NCBI GenBank assembly: GCA_051252515.1
Contig: JBPOFS010000007.1
Location: forward strand, 124,001-188,000
DNA: 64,000 nucleotides
From: UBA5078 sp051252515
GTDB lineage: Bacteria; Pseudomonadota; Gammaproteobacteria; Pseudomonadales; Pseudohongiellaceae
Reading direction: 5' to 3'
Below, one piece after another: positions 39,421 through 49,136 of this stretch. Position numbers and translations under genes: made by a program. The notes under the pieces were generated by a model. It was not told where the DNA came from, did not search any database, and worked only from the letters and a program-made list of their open reading frames with translations. Every line of letters starts with the position of its first letter. Position 1 is the first letter of the stretch.

Positions 39421-41754
39421 TTACTTCTTTTTCAAAGCCTGCTCAAACAACGCCGCCATCGTCCCAACCTGACGCTTATTATCTGCCGCCGCCGCAAAGT
39501 CTTTCTTCTGACGCGGCGCAGACTGCTTCTGATTATTACGATTAGAAGCGCCCTGCCGCCCCTGCGTGCTGCCGCCTGGTGTTGGCAGTTCGTCATCAAG
39601 GCGCATGGTCATAGCAATACGTTTACGGTCTAGGTCGACCTCTAGTACTTTCACTTTCACGATGTCGCCAGTGCTGACGACGTCATGGGGAACCTTCACA
39701 AACTTGTCCGACAGTGCAGAGATATGCACAAGGCCGTCTTGGTGAACGCCCACATCGACGAATGCGCCGAAGTTGGTCACGTTGGTGATGGTGCCTTCTA
39801 GAGTCATGCCTGGCTTGAGGTCGCTGATCTTCTCAACGCCTTCTTTTAGCTCGGCTGTTTTGAACTCTGGGCGTGGATCGCGACCCGGCTTCTCAAGCTC
39901 TTTCAGGATGTCTTGCACTGTTGGCAAACCGAAATCAGGGGTCACGTAATCTTGTGCGTTCAGGCCACGGATAAAGGCGCTGTCGCCGATCATGGATTTA
40001 ACGTCACGGGCATTCTTCTTGGCGATCGCCTCTACCACACTATAGGACTCAGGGTGGACGGCGCTGGCATCAAGGGGGTTGTCGCTTTCGTTCACGCGCA
40101 GGAAGCCGGCGGCTTGCTCGAAGGTCTTGTCGCCAAAGCGTGGCACTAGTTTTAGGGCTGCGCGGCTCTTGAACGCGCCATTGGCATCACGGTATTCGAT
40201 GATGTTGTTCACTAGCGTTTGGTTAAGGCCTGACACACGCTTGAGCAAAGGCACGGACGCAGAGTTCACATCCACCCCTACCGCGTTCACACAGTCCTCT
40301 ACTACGCCATCAAGGCTACGGGTGAGTTTTACTTGGCTCACGTCGTGTTGGTATTGGCCTACCCCGATTGATTTGGGGTCGATCTTCACTAGCTCTGGCA
40401 ATGGGTCTTGCAGGCGGCGAGCAATCGACACGGCGCCACGAATGGTCACGTCCAAATCGGGGAACTCTAATGCGGCAAGCTCGGAGGCTGAATACACGGA
40501 GGCACCAGACTCATTCACGATTACGCGTTGAGCCTTAAGCTCTGGGTGTGCTTTGAGCAAAGTGGCAACGAAGGCATCGGTCTCGCGAGATGCGGTGCCG
40601 TTACCAATACTGATCAGTTGCACGCTGTATTTTTGGCACAGCTTTAACAGAATCGCGGCGGCTTCGGCAATCTTGTTCTGTGGCTGGTTAGGGAAGATGG
40701 CACCGTGGTCGAGCACCTTGCCGTTCTCATCCACTACGGACATCTTCACACCGGTACGCAGGCCTGGGTCCAGGCCTATTGTTACTTTTTTACCGGCAGG
40801 TGCGGCAAGTAATAGGTCTTTCATGTTCTTGGCGAATACGTCGATGGCGTCTTCTTCGGCGCGCTCGCGAATCTCTGTCAAAAAGTCAGTTTGCAAATGG
40901 CTTTGAATCTTCACGCGCCATGTCCAGCGCACAACTTCTAATAACCATTTATCGGCTGGACGGCTTTCATCGGCAATCTTCCAAAATCCTGCGATGAGGT
41001 TTTCGCAAGGGTGACGCACGCCAGCTTCTAAATCTTTGATGTCGACGTTCAGCTGCAAGATGCCTTCTTTACGGGCACGGAACAATGCCATGGCACGGTG
41101 TGAAGGGATTTTTTCCAGCGCTTCTGAAAAGTCGAAATAGTCGCGGTATTTAGCGCCTTCGGTTTCTTTGCCTTTCACCACTTCAGAAATAATCTGCGCG
41201 CGCTGCCAAAAGTATTCACGCAATTTTCCTAGCAGTGCGGCATCTTCACTAAACTGTTCGATCAAAATGTGACGCGCGCCATCCAATACGGCTTTGGTAT
41301 CGGCAAAACCGGCTTCGGCGTTGATAAAGGCTTGGGCTTCGTCTTCGGGGTTCTTAGTAGGGTCTGCGTAGAGCATATCGGCTAGTGGTTGAATGCCAGC
41401 TTCTTTGGCGATCGTCGCTTTGGTGCGGCGCTTCTGCTTATAAGGCAGGTAGATATCTTCGAGTTCTGTTTTGGTGCCGACGCCGCGGATCTGACGCTCT
41501 AGCTCTGGGGTTAGTTTTTCTTGTTCTTTGATGCTCTTGATGATGGCATCGCGGCGATCGTCTAGTTCGCGTAGGTAATACAAACGCTCTTGCAGTTTAC
41601 GCAGCTGCGTATCGTCTAGCCCACCGGTCACTTCTTTACGGTAGCGCGATATAAAGGGCACCGTGGCACCTTCATCTAGCAAGTCGACAGCGGCTTTTAC
41701 TTGAGCGGGATTGGCGGCGATTTCGGTAGCAATTTGGTCAAATAATACAGACAT
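39421..41754 (-). CDS. tex: Tex transcription accessory protein
   Basis: The 777-residue protein matches Tex across its length: helical N-terminal domain (SRYRKEVTGGLDDTQLRKLQ), YqgF/RNase H-like domain (TIGLDPGLRTGVKMSVVDE about 325-345), helix-hairpin-helix regions (LVNNIIEYRDANGAFKSRAAL) and a C-terminal S1 domain (EGTITNVTNFGAFVDVGVHQ, about 645-720). Tex binds nucleic acid and affects transcription and toxin regulation. Core chromosomal gene flanking the array. Confidence 0.97.
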   Translation of the reverse strand: MSVLFDQIATEIAANPAQVKAAVDLLDEGATVPFISRYRKEVTGGLDDTQLRKLQERLYYLRELDDRRDAIIKSIKEQEKLTPELERQIRGVGTKTELEDIYLPYKQKRRTKATIAKEAGIQPLADMLYADPTKNPEDEAQAFINAEAGFADTKAVLDGARHILIEQFSEDAALLGKLREYFWQRAQIISEVVKGKETEGAKYRDYFDFSEALEKIPSHRAMALFRARKEGILQLNVDIKDLEAGVRHPCENLIAGFWKIADESRPADKWLLEVVRWTWRVKIQSHLQTDFLTEIRERAEEDAIDVFAKNMKDLLLAAPAGKKVTIGLDPGLRTGVKMSVVDENGKVLDHGAIFPNQPQNKIAEAAAILLKLCQKYSVQLISIGNGTASRETDAFVATLLKAHPELKAQRVIVNESGASVYSASELAALEFPDLDVTIRGAVSIARRLQDPLPELVKIDPKSIGVGQYQHDVSQVKLTRSLDGVVEDCVNAVGVDVNSASVPLLKRVSGLNQTLVNNIIEYRDANGAFKSRAALKLVPRFGDKTFEQAAGFLRVNESDNPLDASAVHPESYSVVEAIAKKNARDVKSMIGDSAFIRGLNAQDYVTPDFGLPTVQDILKELEKPGRDPRPEFKTAELKEGVEKISDLKPGMTLEGTITNVTNFGAFVDVGVHQDGLVHISALSDKFVKVPHDVVSTGDIVKVKVLEVDLDRKRIAMTMRLDDELPTPGGSTQGRQGASNRNNQKQSAPRQKKDFAAAADNKRQVGTMAALFEQALKKK

Positions 41755-41808
41755 ACAATTTCTCTAAGCGGTATTTTTATTGAATCGGGTGATTTAAGAG
41801 GCGAAGCG

Positions 41809-42687
41809 CTATTCAGCGTCATTCGCCTCTTTAATAATTTTGGCTTCGCGTTTTTCTTGACGCTGTTGCTCAACACTTATGCCACGGGTGGCACGTTCAT
41901 TAAGCATATCGATGTGCGCTAAGAATCCGCGCAACACACTGATCTCCATTTGGTCTGGGCGAATACGGCCAAACAGGCGGCGCATCCGCAGCATCAACAA
42001 ACGGGGGTTTTCTGGGTCATGAAAGTTAAGGTCGACCATCACTTGTTCTAAGTGGGTGTAAAAGCTCTCAACTTGTTTGCCTGTGGCTTTGGGCACATCC
42101 CAGTTCACGCCATCGGCCACGACATCATCGGCAGGGGCCACATTGGGCAGGCCCAACTCTTTACGGCGCAGCAGTTCTTGACGCACTTCATAGCTGATCA
42201 CCATGACGGCAGCGGCAAGGTTCAGCGAGCTGAGTTTCTCATCAGCAGGAATATTGACGTGGAAATGGCACAGTTGCAGCTCTTCGTTGGTCAGGCCCGC
42301 ATCTTCGCGGCCAAACACCAAGGCAACTTCGTTCTGCTGGCTGTCTTCCACGGCTTTCTGGGCACATTGGGGAGGAGAGATCAGCGGCCAAGGAATGCTG
42401 CGCAGGCGTGCGCTGGCACCAATGACCAAACCACAGCCACTCACGGCTTCTTCTAGGGTCTTGGTCACCACGGTGTTTTCGAGGATGTCGGAAGCCGATA
42501 CGGCACGACCAATGGCGACAGGGCTGGGAAAGTCCTCAGGGTCGACCAATGTAAGCTTACTCAGGCCCATATTCTTCATGGCACGGGCCGCGGCCCCTAT
42601 GTTGCCAGGATGGGACGTGTTCACCAGCACTATACGAATATTGTTCGCACAGGCTTCTAAATCAAAGACTTCGGACAAAGCGGGCAC
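41809..42687 (-). CDS. trmJ: tRNA (cytidine/uridine-2'-O-)-methyltransferase TrmJ
   Basis: The 292-residue protein starts IRIVLVNTSHPGNIGAAARA, the SPOUT/TrmH signature, and has ALVFGREDAGLTNEEL and IPADEKLSSLNLAAAVMV, which form the SAM-binding knot. TrmJ methylates position 32 of tRNAs. It is longer than E. coli TrmJ (about 246 residues) owing to a C-terminal extension. It is divergent from the suhB homologue, the conserved gammaproteobacterial arrangement. Confidence 0.93.
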   Translation of the reverse strand: MPALSEVFDLEACANNIRIVLVNTSHPGNIGAAARAMKNMGLSKLTLVDPEDFPSPVAIGRAVSASDILENTVVTKTLEEAVSGCGLVIGASARLRSIPWPLISPPQCAQKAVEDSQQNEVALVFGREDAGLTNEELQLCHFHVNIPADEKLSSLNLAAAVMVISYEVRQELLRRKELGLPNVAPADDVVADGVNWDVPKATGKQVESFYTHLEQVMVDLNFHDPENPRLLMLRMRRLFGRIRPDQMEISVLRGFLAHIDMLNERATRGISVEQQRQEKREAKIIKEANDAE

Positions 42688-42865
42688 CTCATAGTGTCGG
42701 GGCTTATATTCTCAAGCGCGCGATTATAGCAGGGAATCGGGCTATGCCGTCTGCCTTGAAATGCACAACTGCGATGAACAATGCAATCCAACGCTTTTTA
42801 TATAAGACTGATTACGCTGTATTTGCTATGATTGCGCGACTTTTTATCGCTAGGTTTCTCTTAAC

Positions 42866-43660
42866 ATGCACCCTATTGTAAATATCGCCCTTAAAGCCGC
42901 CCGTGATGCCTCTGAAGTGCTCGCTCATAACAGTGATCGACTAGACCGTGTTCACGTCGTTGATGACAGCAATGGCCAGATCATCACCAACATGGATATG
43001 GACTCAGAAAAGACGATTCTGTACCACTTACAGAAGTCCTACCCTGACTACAGCATCCAATCGCGCGTGTCTGGCTTTATCGAAGGCAAAGACACCAACA
43101 CTGTTTGGATTATCGACCCTTTGTGCGGCGCGGCGAACTACCGTCGTGGCATCGCTAACTTCTGTGTTTCTGTCGCATTAAGCGTTAACGGCAAAGTTCA
43201 GCATGGCGTCTTGATCAATCCGATGCTGCGTGAAGAGTTCACAGCATCACGCGGGACTGCAGCGCAGGTTAACTCTCAGCGTCTACGAGTCAGCAAAAAC
43301 ACCGTCTTAGAAAATGGCTTAGTCACTCTGGGCACCGATGCCGCTAACGAGCGTCACAATGCACTGTTATTGACTATGCAGAAAGAATTGCTCAGCCAAC
43401 AATGCGATGCCCGCCTTACAGGCTGTGCCGCACTGGACCTAGCATGGGTAGGCGCAGGCCGAGCCGATGCGGGTTGGTTAGGCCAAAACGATCCTTGCTC
43501 TATTGCCGCCGCACTATTGATTCTGCAAGAGTCTGGTGCGTTGGTCAGCGATGTAGCGGGCAGCCCCGATCTGAACTCTGCGAAAGAGTTAGTGTTCGGC
43601 AACCCTAAGTGCTTCAAGCAAATGTTGCAGCTGCGCAAAGCGGCTGGGAATAATAAATAA
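42866..43660 (+). CDS. suhB: SuhB homologue, likely catalytically inactive
   Basis: This 264-residue protein aligns end to end with E. coli SuhB (start MHPIVNIALKAARDA). Key metal ligands are changed: the EESG loop is SRVSG, the DPLDGTTNF motif is DPLCGAANY (one Asp lost, one kept) and the WDxAAG motif is PCSIAAA. So three of four magnesium ligands are missing. SuhB also acts in rRNA antitermination/processing without catalysis, and that role could persist. Divergent from trmJ as in E. coli. Confidence 0.92.
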   Translation: MHPIVNIALKAARDASEVLAHNSDRLDRVHVVDDSNGQIITNMDMDSEKTILYHLQKSYPDYSIQSRVSGFIEGKDTNTVWIIDPLCGAANYRRGIANFCVSVALSVNGKVQHGVLINPMLREEFTASRGTAAQVNSQRLRVSKNTVLENGLVTLGTDAANERHNALLLTMQKELLSQQCDARLTGCAALDLAWVGAGRADAGWLGQNDPCSIAAALLILQESGALVSDVAGSPDLNSAKELVFGNPKCFKQMLQLRKAAGNNK

Positions 43661-43813
43661 GTACGATGTGAGTTAAAAATCTACAAGGGCGGGTCTTCTA
43701 GCGTAGGCAATCCACCGCCCTGATGAAAACAACAATACAACAAGATTAAGCTCTATCATCGCTGCCCCAAAACATCCGTGCGCAGTGGTTGTATAGCTAG
43801 AGCACACGAACTA

Positions 43814-45190
43814 ATGGCTGAAAGCTCCAAAAAGAAGCGCCAAAGCTTGGTGCATGATCCGATTCCCGCGACACTGATTCGTATGACTGGCCCGATGATT
43901 ATCGGGATGCTCATGATGTTTACGTTCAGTCTCGTGGATACTCTGTTCATCAGTATGTTGGGCACAGAACCTCTCTCCGCCATCAGCTTTACCTTCCCCG
44001 TCACTTTTATGGTCATGAGCCTCGCCATCGGTTTGGGCATTGGCACCTCTGCCGTCGTCGCCAAGTATTTAGGCTGTGACGAACACGAAAAAGCGAAAGA
44101 AGCCTCCACTGTTACCAACTACACGTCTATTGCCCTAGCGTTGGTGCTGTCGTTCTTTGCCTATCTATTCATGGACAACATCTTTGCCATGATGGGCGCC
44201 AGCGACGATTTGATCCCACAGATTCGTCAGTACATGACGGTCTGGTTACCTGCCAGCGCCTTGCTTGTGGGCATGACCACGGCCAACGCAGTATTGCGAG
44301 CCAGTGGCGACACCAAAACTCCCAGCCTTGTGATGGCCGGTGCGGGTTTGATCAATGCGACACTCGACCCAATCTTTATCTTCGGCCTTGGCCCTATTCC
44401 TGCCATGGGCATTCAAGGGGCGGCCATTGCGACCCTAGCGTCATGGGTGTTTGGCTTCTTCTACTTGTTCTATTATTTGATCGTGAAACTCGAGCTCGCC
44501 TACCCTGGCATTCCGTCGAAGAAGATCTTTATCTCTTCAAGCCGAGAGATGCTGCGTATTGGCATTCCCGCATCTGGCGCCAACATGATGACGCCTATCG
44601 CAGCAGGTGTAATGACCGCCATCGCAGCGAGTTACGGCGAGGCCACAGTGGCCGCCTTTGGGGTTGGTTCGCGCATCGAGTCCATTGCCTGTTTGATCGT
44701 ATTAGCCCTGTCCTCCACCCTGCCCCCTTTCATTAGCCAAAACTTAGGCGCTGGCCGCACCGATCGAATTGCGGATTCTTATCGCTTAACGATGAAGTTC
44801 ATCTTGGCGTGGCAGTTGGTGATTTATGTTGTGATGGCATTGTGCGCGAGCTTTATCGCGGCGGTGTTTACCCAAGACGAGGAAGTGAAGCGGGCTATCC
44901 AATTGTTCATCTGGATCTTGCCACTGGGTTACGGCTTACAAGGGGTGATCATTCTGTCGAACTCGGCGTTCAATGCGCTGCATCAGCCTATGACGGCTTT
45001 GTATTTGAGCATCGCGCGGTTCTTTATCTTCTATGTGCCATTGGCATGGATTGGCAGCCAACTCTTTGGTTTAGCAGGATTTTATGCGGGAGCGTTAACG
45101 GGGAATATCTTGATGGCCATGCTTTCGTGGCGCAGTTTCGAGAAAACCCTGCGCGCCTACAGCCCAGCCGTAGGCGCAACAGCGTCTTAA
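43814..45190 (+). CDS. MATE-family efflux transporter
   Basis: About 458 residues from the ATG at 43814; the frame extends upstream to 43778 with a less likely start. Twelve membrane helices with MATE/NorM features (TLIRMTGPMIIGMLMMF at the start, AVLRASGDTKTPSLVM after helix 5, and the second-half repeat around ASGANMMTPIAAGVM). MATE proteins export drugs or metabolites using sodium or proton gradients. Substrate unknown. Confidence 0.92.
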   Translation: MAESSKKKRQSLVHDPIPATLIRMTGPMIIGMLMMFTFSLVDTLFISMLGTEPLSAISFTFPVTFMVMSLAIGLGIGTSAVVAKYLGCDEHEKAKEASTVTNYTSIALALVLSFFAYLFMDNIFAMMGASDDLIPQIRQYMTVWLPASALLVGMTTANAVLRASGDTKTPSLVMAGAGLINATLDPIFIFGLGPIPAMGIQGAAIATLASWVFGFFYLFYYLIVKLELAYPGIPSKKIFISSSREMLRIGIPASGANMMTPIAAGVMTAIAASYGEATVAAFGVGSRIESIACLIVLALSSTLPPFISQNLGAGRTDRIADSYRLTMKFILAWQLVIYVVMALCASFIAAVFTQDEEVKRAIQLFIWILPLGYGLQGVIILSNSAFNALHQPMTALYLSIARFFIFYVPLAWIGSQLFGLAGFYAGALTGNILMAMLSWRSFEKTLRAYSPAVGATAS

Positions 45191-45194
45191 TAGC

Positions 45195-46877
45195 TTAACC
45201 GCCAAACAAACTTTTAATGCCGGCCATGATGCCGCCACTCTTCTGTTCACTCGCAGCCGGTTGTGCCGCTTGCGGTTCAAACATCTTCACTGGCGACGCG
45301 CCGGGCGCTTTCACCTCAACATTGGACTGCGCACTTTCGATCGCCGCCTTCTGCTGATCATCGATCAAACTAAAGCTCTTATCTTCTACGCGCGCTGGCA
45401 TATTCGTGCCGTCTTCGTCAGCAAAGCTCAAGCGGTTATTGCTCTCTTGGAATGCCAACATCTGTTGGCAGATCTCGTTGTACTCTTCGGCGCTCAGAAG
45501 CTCTGGGCACTCTTTCATGTTCAAGGAGAACTGACGATCGTTTGCCGCTGATAAATAGTGCAGGTTCTTCTTCGATGACAGCAATAAGCCCTCTGCCTTC
45601 GCGCGCTCATACAAAGGCGTGCCGCGCAGTGGGATATACGGGAAGAAGAAGAAAAACTCAGGTTCGATGAGTTTGTTCAACGCCAAGGTTTGGCGCATAT
45701 TCTCTGCAGTCTCAAGCGGCATACCCACGATATTAAAGGTGAGTCGGTTGATACCAGCTTTCTTACAGTTCTCGGCCGCATCGACCACTTGTTGGTTCGT
45801 CATCTTGCGACCCAGCATCGTAGAGCGGAAAGTTTCATCGCCGCTTTCAATACCAAACCAGATTGTGTGGCAGCCCGCTTCTTTTGCAGATAGACAGAAC
45901 TTCTCGTTCATCACTTCCACACGGGAGTTGATGGAGAAAGGCAGACCAATCTGATCTTTATACAGTTCGAAAAATGCGCGCACGAACTTCAAATTAGACA
46001 GGAACAGCTCGTCCCAAAACTCGAAATAGCCGACGTTATAGCGGTCACGCAAACGAATGAGTTCGGTCACCATGTCTTGTGGGTCGTATTTACGCAGGAA
46101 TTCTTTCTTGGTTTTCCAGCCATCCAGAATCGGCGTGTTACAGCAATAAGTGCAACGATACGGACAACCACGGCCTGTCATCACAGGCAACACGACCTTC
46201 TCTTTAGGCCCGAAGATGGAGGTGTTCACATCATCGAAACTGCCGTCTTTCTCAAAAATATCGTAATCAGGGAAAGGCAGTGACGCGAGGTCGCCGATCT
46301 GGTGAGGCTCAGTTTGGAACACTTCGCCATCGTTAAGCTCTTCCCACATGCCATCGACCGGGCCGTCTTTGCTGCCACGGATAAACTGCACGAGGTTGCC
46401 AATGGCGTATTCGCCGTCACCCACACAGATGAAGTCGACATTAGGATTAGCGATAGTTTGGTCTTGCGAAAGCATAGCCTGGTAGCCACCGATACAAATA
46501 GGCAGCTCTGGGCTCATGGATTTGAGTACTTCGAAGTACGGCTCCATCGGGTACCAATGGGGGCTCATCACAGAGAAGGCGATCAAATCTGGCTCTAGCT
46601 CGACGATGCTGCGCGCGTAGTTCTCAGCGTTATAGGCTTCTGCATCACGGATAATGAGAATCGGCTTGAGGATGACTTCAACCCAAGGAAAATCACGTTT
46701 CAAATAGGCGGACATTGCTGCTAGCGGCATGGCCACTTCATTACCGTCGGGCGAATAAAAGCTCAATATTAAGCGCAGTTTCTTTTTGCCCGCCGCTTTG
46801 CCAAACCATTTAGATTTAGACTGTGGGTAAACTGGTCGCTCGGAGCTTACAGCAATAAGATCTGCGTTAGTGGCCAT
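45195..46877 (-). CDS. B12-binding domain radical SAM protein
   Basis: The 560-residue protein has an N-terminal cobalamin-binding-like domain (about 30-190, with the GGYQAMLSQDQT and VGDGEYA segments) and a radical SAM domain with the CxxxCxxC motif GCPYRCTYCCN (about 235-245). Later parts (FEFWDELFLSN, IWFGIESGDETFRSTMLGRKM) are typical of this group. The C-terminal 80 residues are low complexity and probably disordered. Reaction unknown; many relatives methylate or rearrange lipids or peptides. Confidence 0.92.
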   Translation of the reverse strand: MATNADLIAVSSERPVYPQSKSKWFGKAAGKKKLRLILSFYSPDGNEVAMPLAAMSAYLKRDFPWVEVILKPILIIRDAEAYNAENYARSIVELEPDLIAFSVMSPHWYPMEPYFEVLKSMSPELPICIGGYQAMLSQDQTIANPNVDFICVGDGEYAIGNLVQFIRGSKDGPVDGMWEELNDGEVFQTEPHQIGDLASLPFPDYDIFEKDGSFDDVNTSIFGPKEKVVLPVMTGRGCPYRCTYCCNTPILDGWKTKKEFLRKYDPQDMVTELIRLRDRYNVGYFEFWDELFLSNLKFVRAFFELYKDQIGLPFSINSRVEVMNEKFCLSAKEAGCHTIWFGIESGDETFRSTMLGRKMTNQQVVDAAENCKKAGINRLTFNIVGMPLETAENMRQTLALNKLIEPEFFFFFPYIPLRGTPLYERAKAEGLLLSSKKNLHYLSAANDRQFSLNMKECPELLSAEEYNEICQQMLAFQESNNRLSFADEDGTNMPARVEDKSFSLIDDQQKAAIESAQSNVEVKAPGASPVKMFEPQAAQPAASEQKSGGIMAGIKSLFGG

Positions 46878-47071
46878 TATTTTGCCTCGATTGCATACAC
46901 GGAAACGGTGATTTTAGGCCGGTTCCGAAAGGTTGAATATTCTAGTGGGAAATTGTACCACAAAGGCAGGCTTGCACACTTTGCTTTCTTAGCTCCCAAC
47001 CAAGGCCAATTTGCTCTATTCTTAAGCATCTTAGTAGTTAAATTTTACAGATTTGAGACAACAGCATCACA

Positions 47072-47626
47072 ATGGATACACTCAAGGCCTTACATTCTCG
47101 CATCTCTATTCCTCGTGTTACAGGCCCTGTGCCTAGCGCAGCGGAAATAGAGAACTTATACCGCGCAGCCCTTCGCGCTCCTGACCACGCTCAACTACGC
47201 CCTTGGCGCTTTCTGCAAATTGAAGGTGAGGCCTTAGAGCGCCTAGGAGACCTCTTTGTCGCGGCCAGCCGTACGGACAACCCCGAGTTGACCGCTGCCG
47301 CCGCCGATTCAATCCGCGCCAAGGCATTACGCGCCCCCATGATTATCGTGACGATCTCCTGCCCCATCGAACACCCCAAGGTGCCGCAATTGGAGCAAGA
47401 CATCTCCGCAGGGTGTGCCACACACGCCATGCTCATCGCCGCTCACGCCCAAGGCATTGGCGCGGTTTGGCGCACGGGGCCTTTATCGGAACACCCTGTT
47501 ATTTTGGAAGGCTTAGGCCTTAAGCCCAATGAAAAGATTAATGCCATGCTCTACATTGGACAAAATTCTGGCCCGCAACGGTCATTAAAAGAGCTCGACG
47601 TGAAAGACTTCGTTAAGCACTGGTAA
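47072..47626 (+). CDS. ydjA: Nitroreductase family protein, YdjA-like
   Basis: The 184-residue protein closely matches E. coli YdjA (183 residues) in length and motifs: an early Arg-containing loop, LYRAALRAPDHAQLRPWRF, EQDISAGCATHAMLIAAHAQ and GIGAVWRTGPLSEHP. YdjA is a small FMN-dependent nitroreductase-like protein whose natural substrate is unknown. Gene stands alone, with the acyltransferase 35 bp downstream. Confidence 0.9.
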   Translation: MDTLKALHSRISIPRVTGPVPSAAEIENLYRAALRAPDHAQLRPWRFLQIEGEALERLGDLFVAASRTDNPELTAAAADSIRAKALRAPMIIVTISCPIEHPKVPQLEQDISAGCATHAMLIAAHAQGIGAVWRTGPLSEHPVILEGLGLKPNEKINAMLYIGQNSGPQRSLKELDVKDFVKHW

Positions 47627-47661
47627 GCCCTACACAACAACAATAAGAGACATCAGCCACA

Positions 47662-48237
47662 ATGCGTAGAACCGTTTTTTCGACCCCTATCATCACGCCG
47701 ATTTTACGCCTGTTATCCATCGGCATCCTCAAGATCATTGGCTGGAAAGCCGTAGGCTGTCCTATCGAGAACGCCCGCTTTGTCCTGATCGGCGCCCCGC
47801 ACACCAGCAACTGGGATTTCCCCCTAATGCTATTAGTGGTGCTAAAGCTGCGCTTGAAAGTGTATTGGATGGGCAAGCACAGCTTGTTCCCCTTCCCCAT
47901 TGGCTGGTTTATGAAATGGTTAGGCGGCATCCCCGTCAATCGCAGTCGTGCTCACAATCTTGTCGATCAAACGGTGCAGGAATACCAAGAGAACCCTGAG
48001 ATGATTGTCTTAGTGCCACCGGAAGGGACGCGCAGCAAAGTGAAGGAATGGAAAACGGGGTTTTATCGCATCGCCGCCAACGCAGGGGTGCCTGTGCTAA
48101 TGGGCTATGTGGATGCGTCGAAAAAAGAGGCAGGGCTAGCGGACTTCTTTCACCCGACAGGCGATATCGAAGTCGATATGCCTGCCATCAGGGCGTTCTA
48201 TGCCGACAAGGTCGGCATCAATCCAGAAAACGCTTAG
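47662..48237 (+). CDS. 1-acyl-glycerol-3-phosphate acyltransferase-like protein
   Basis: The 191-residue protein has the acyltransferase HX4D motif in PHTSNWDFPL, the second block GGIPVNRSRAHN and the VPPEGTRSK block, all of the PlsC family. It is likely membrane-associated through its N-terminus. It lies 35 bp after the nitroreductase and overlaps the convergent TetR gene by 4 bp. Confidence 0.87.
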   Translation: MRRTVFSTPIITPILRLLSIGILKIIGWKAVGCPIENARFVLIGAPHTSNWDFPLMLLVVLKLRLKVYWMGKHSLFPFPIGWFMKWLGGIPVNRSRAHNLVDQTVQEYQENPEMIVLVPPEGTRSKVKEWKTGFYRIAANAGVPVLMGYVDASKKEAGLADFFHPTGDIEVDMPAIRAFYADKVGINPENA

Positions 48238-48974
48238 CCTTCGCTTGACGAGTAACTAAGGTTCTTCAAAGTCGAGTCGAAGACATACGCGGCGTAGTCT
48301 TCAATGCTGATGTGCATATGGCCAAACTTCCAACGCTTGAGATACCACTGCTGCAACATCGATGTGGTGCTGGCGGCTAAGAGCTCTAAACGGTCGGCTG
48401 TGAACAGCCCCGCTTCGACACCCGCGGTGAAGGTATCCAGAATACGCTCATCAAATTTGAGCTCCATCTTCATCGCCGATTCACGCTGCTCGCGAGACAA
48501 ACCTTTGGCCTCTAGGTAACAAAAATAGTACCAAGGGTGCATGATATCGTTCATGAAAATATCGCCATAAATAATGGCTTTGAGACGGTGCACGGGTGAA
48601 AGATCAATAACGGCTTGATCCGACATCACATCATCAATGGTCTTGCGCAGCACCTCTTCAATGGCCGAGGCCAAATCATCCTTACTGCCAATATAGGCAT
48701 ACAAGCCGCCCATGCTAATGCCAGTTTCGCGGCTTAGGTCACGCAAGCTCATGGCTTGAAAACCCTTACTGTTGGCAAGCTTGAACGTACAGGTAAATAT
48801 TTTTTCAAGATTACCTAAGGCAATTTGCGGATTTTTGATCTGCATTTTTTCGCGGTGCGTATCAAATACACGAGCCCATAGGGGTTCGCCTTCTAATACC
48901 CAAGTTTCACGAAAGGCTTGCATATTGATGTTCTGAGGCCAGCTATTCATTGAGGTTTTGCACTCCGTCGACAT
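48234..48974 (-). CDS. TetR/AcrR-family regulator
   Basis: The 246-residue protein has a TetR HTH after an unusually long lead (about residues 60-100): ANSKGFQAMSLRDLSRETGI then MGGLYAYIGSKDDLASAIEE. The C-terminal ligand domain is helical with the TetR_C_33-like pattern. The acyl-CoA dehydrogenase gene starts 163 bp away in the divergent direction and is a probable target, as in many fatty acid regulators. Confidence 0.88.
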   Translation of the reverse strand: MSTECKTSMNSWPQNINMQAFRETWVLEGEPLWARVFDTHREKMQIKNPQIALGNLEKIFTCTFKLANSKGFQAMSLRDLSRETGISMGGLYAYIGSKDDLASAIEEVLRKTIDDVMSDQAVIDLSPVHRLKAIIYGDIFMNDIMHPWYYFCYLEAKGLSREQRESAMKMELKFDERILDTFTAGVEAGLFTADRLELLAASTTSMLQQWYLKRWKFGHMHISIEDYAAYVFDSTLKNLSYSSSEG

Positions 48975-49136
48975 GCCATTAAGTGTAATCTTAAAAAGCC
49001 GTGCGATTATACAGCTTTATTCGTGATCAATGGTGGCAGATAAGACGTTTTTTTCCATGTTATGCTGTTCATAGCGCCGCGATAGCTTGCCGCGCACACG
49101 CAATGACGCCAAATACTTTTAAGGGGGTAGTAGTCA

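Noticed and set aside
40079..40531. Plus-strand frames inside tex
   Set aside because: They lack ribosome sites and overlap a strongly conserved gene throughout.
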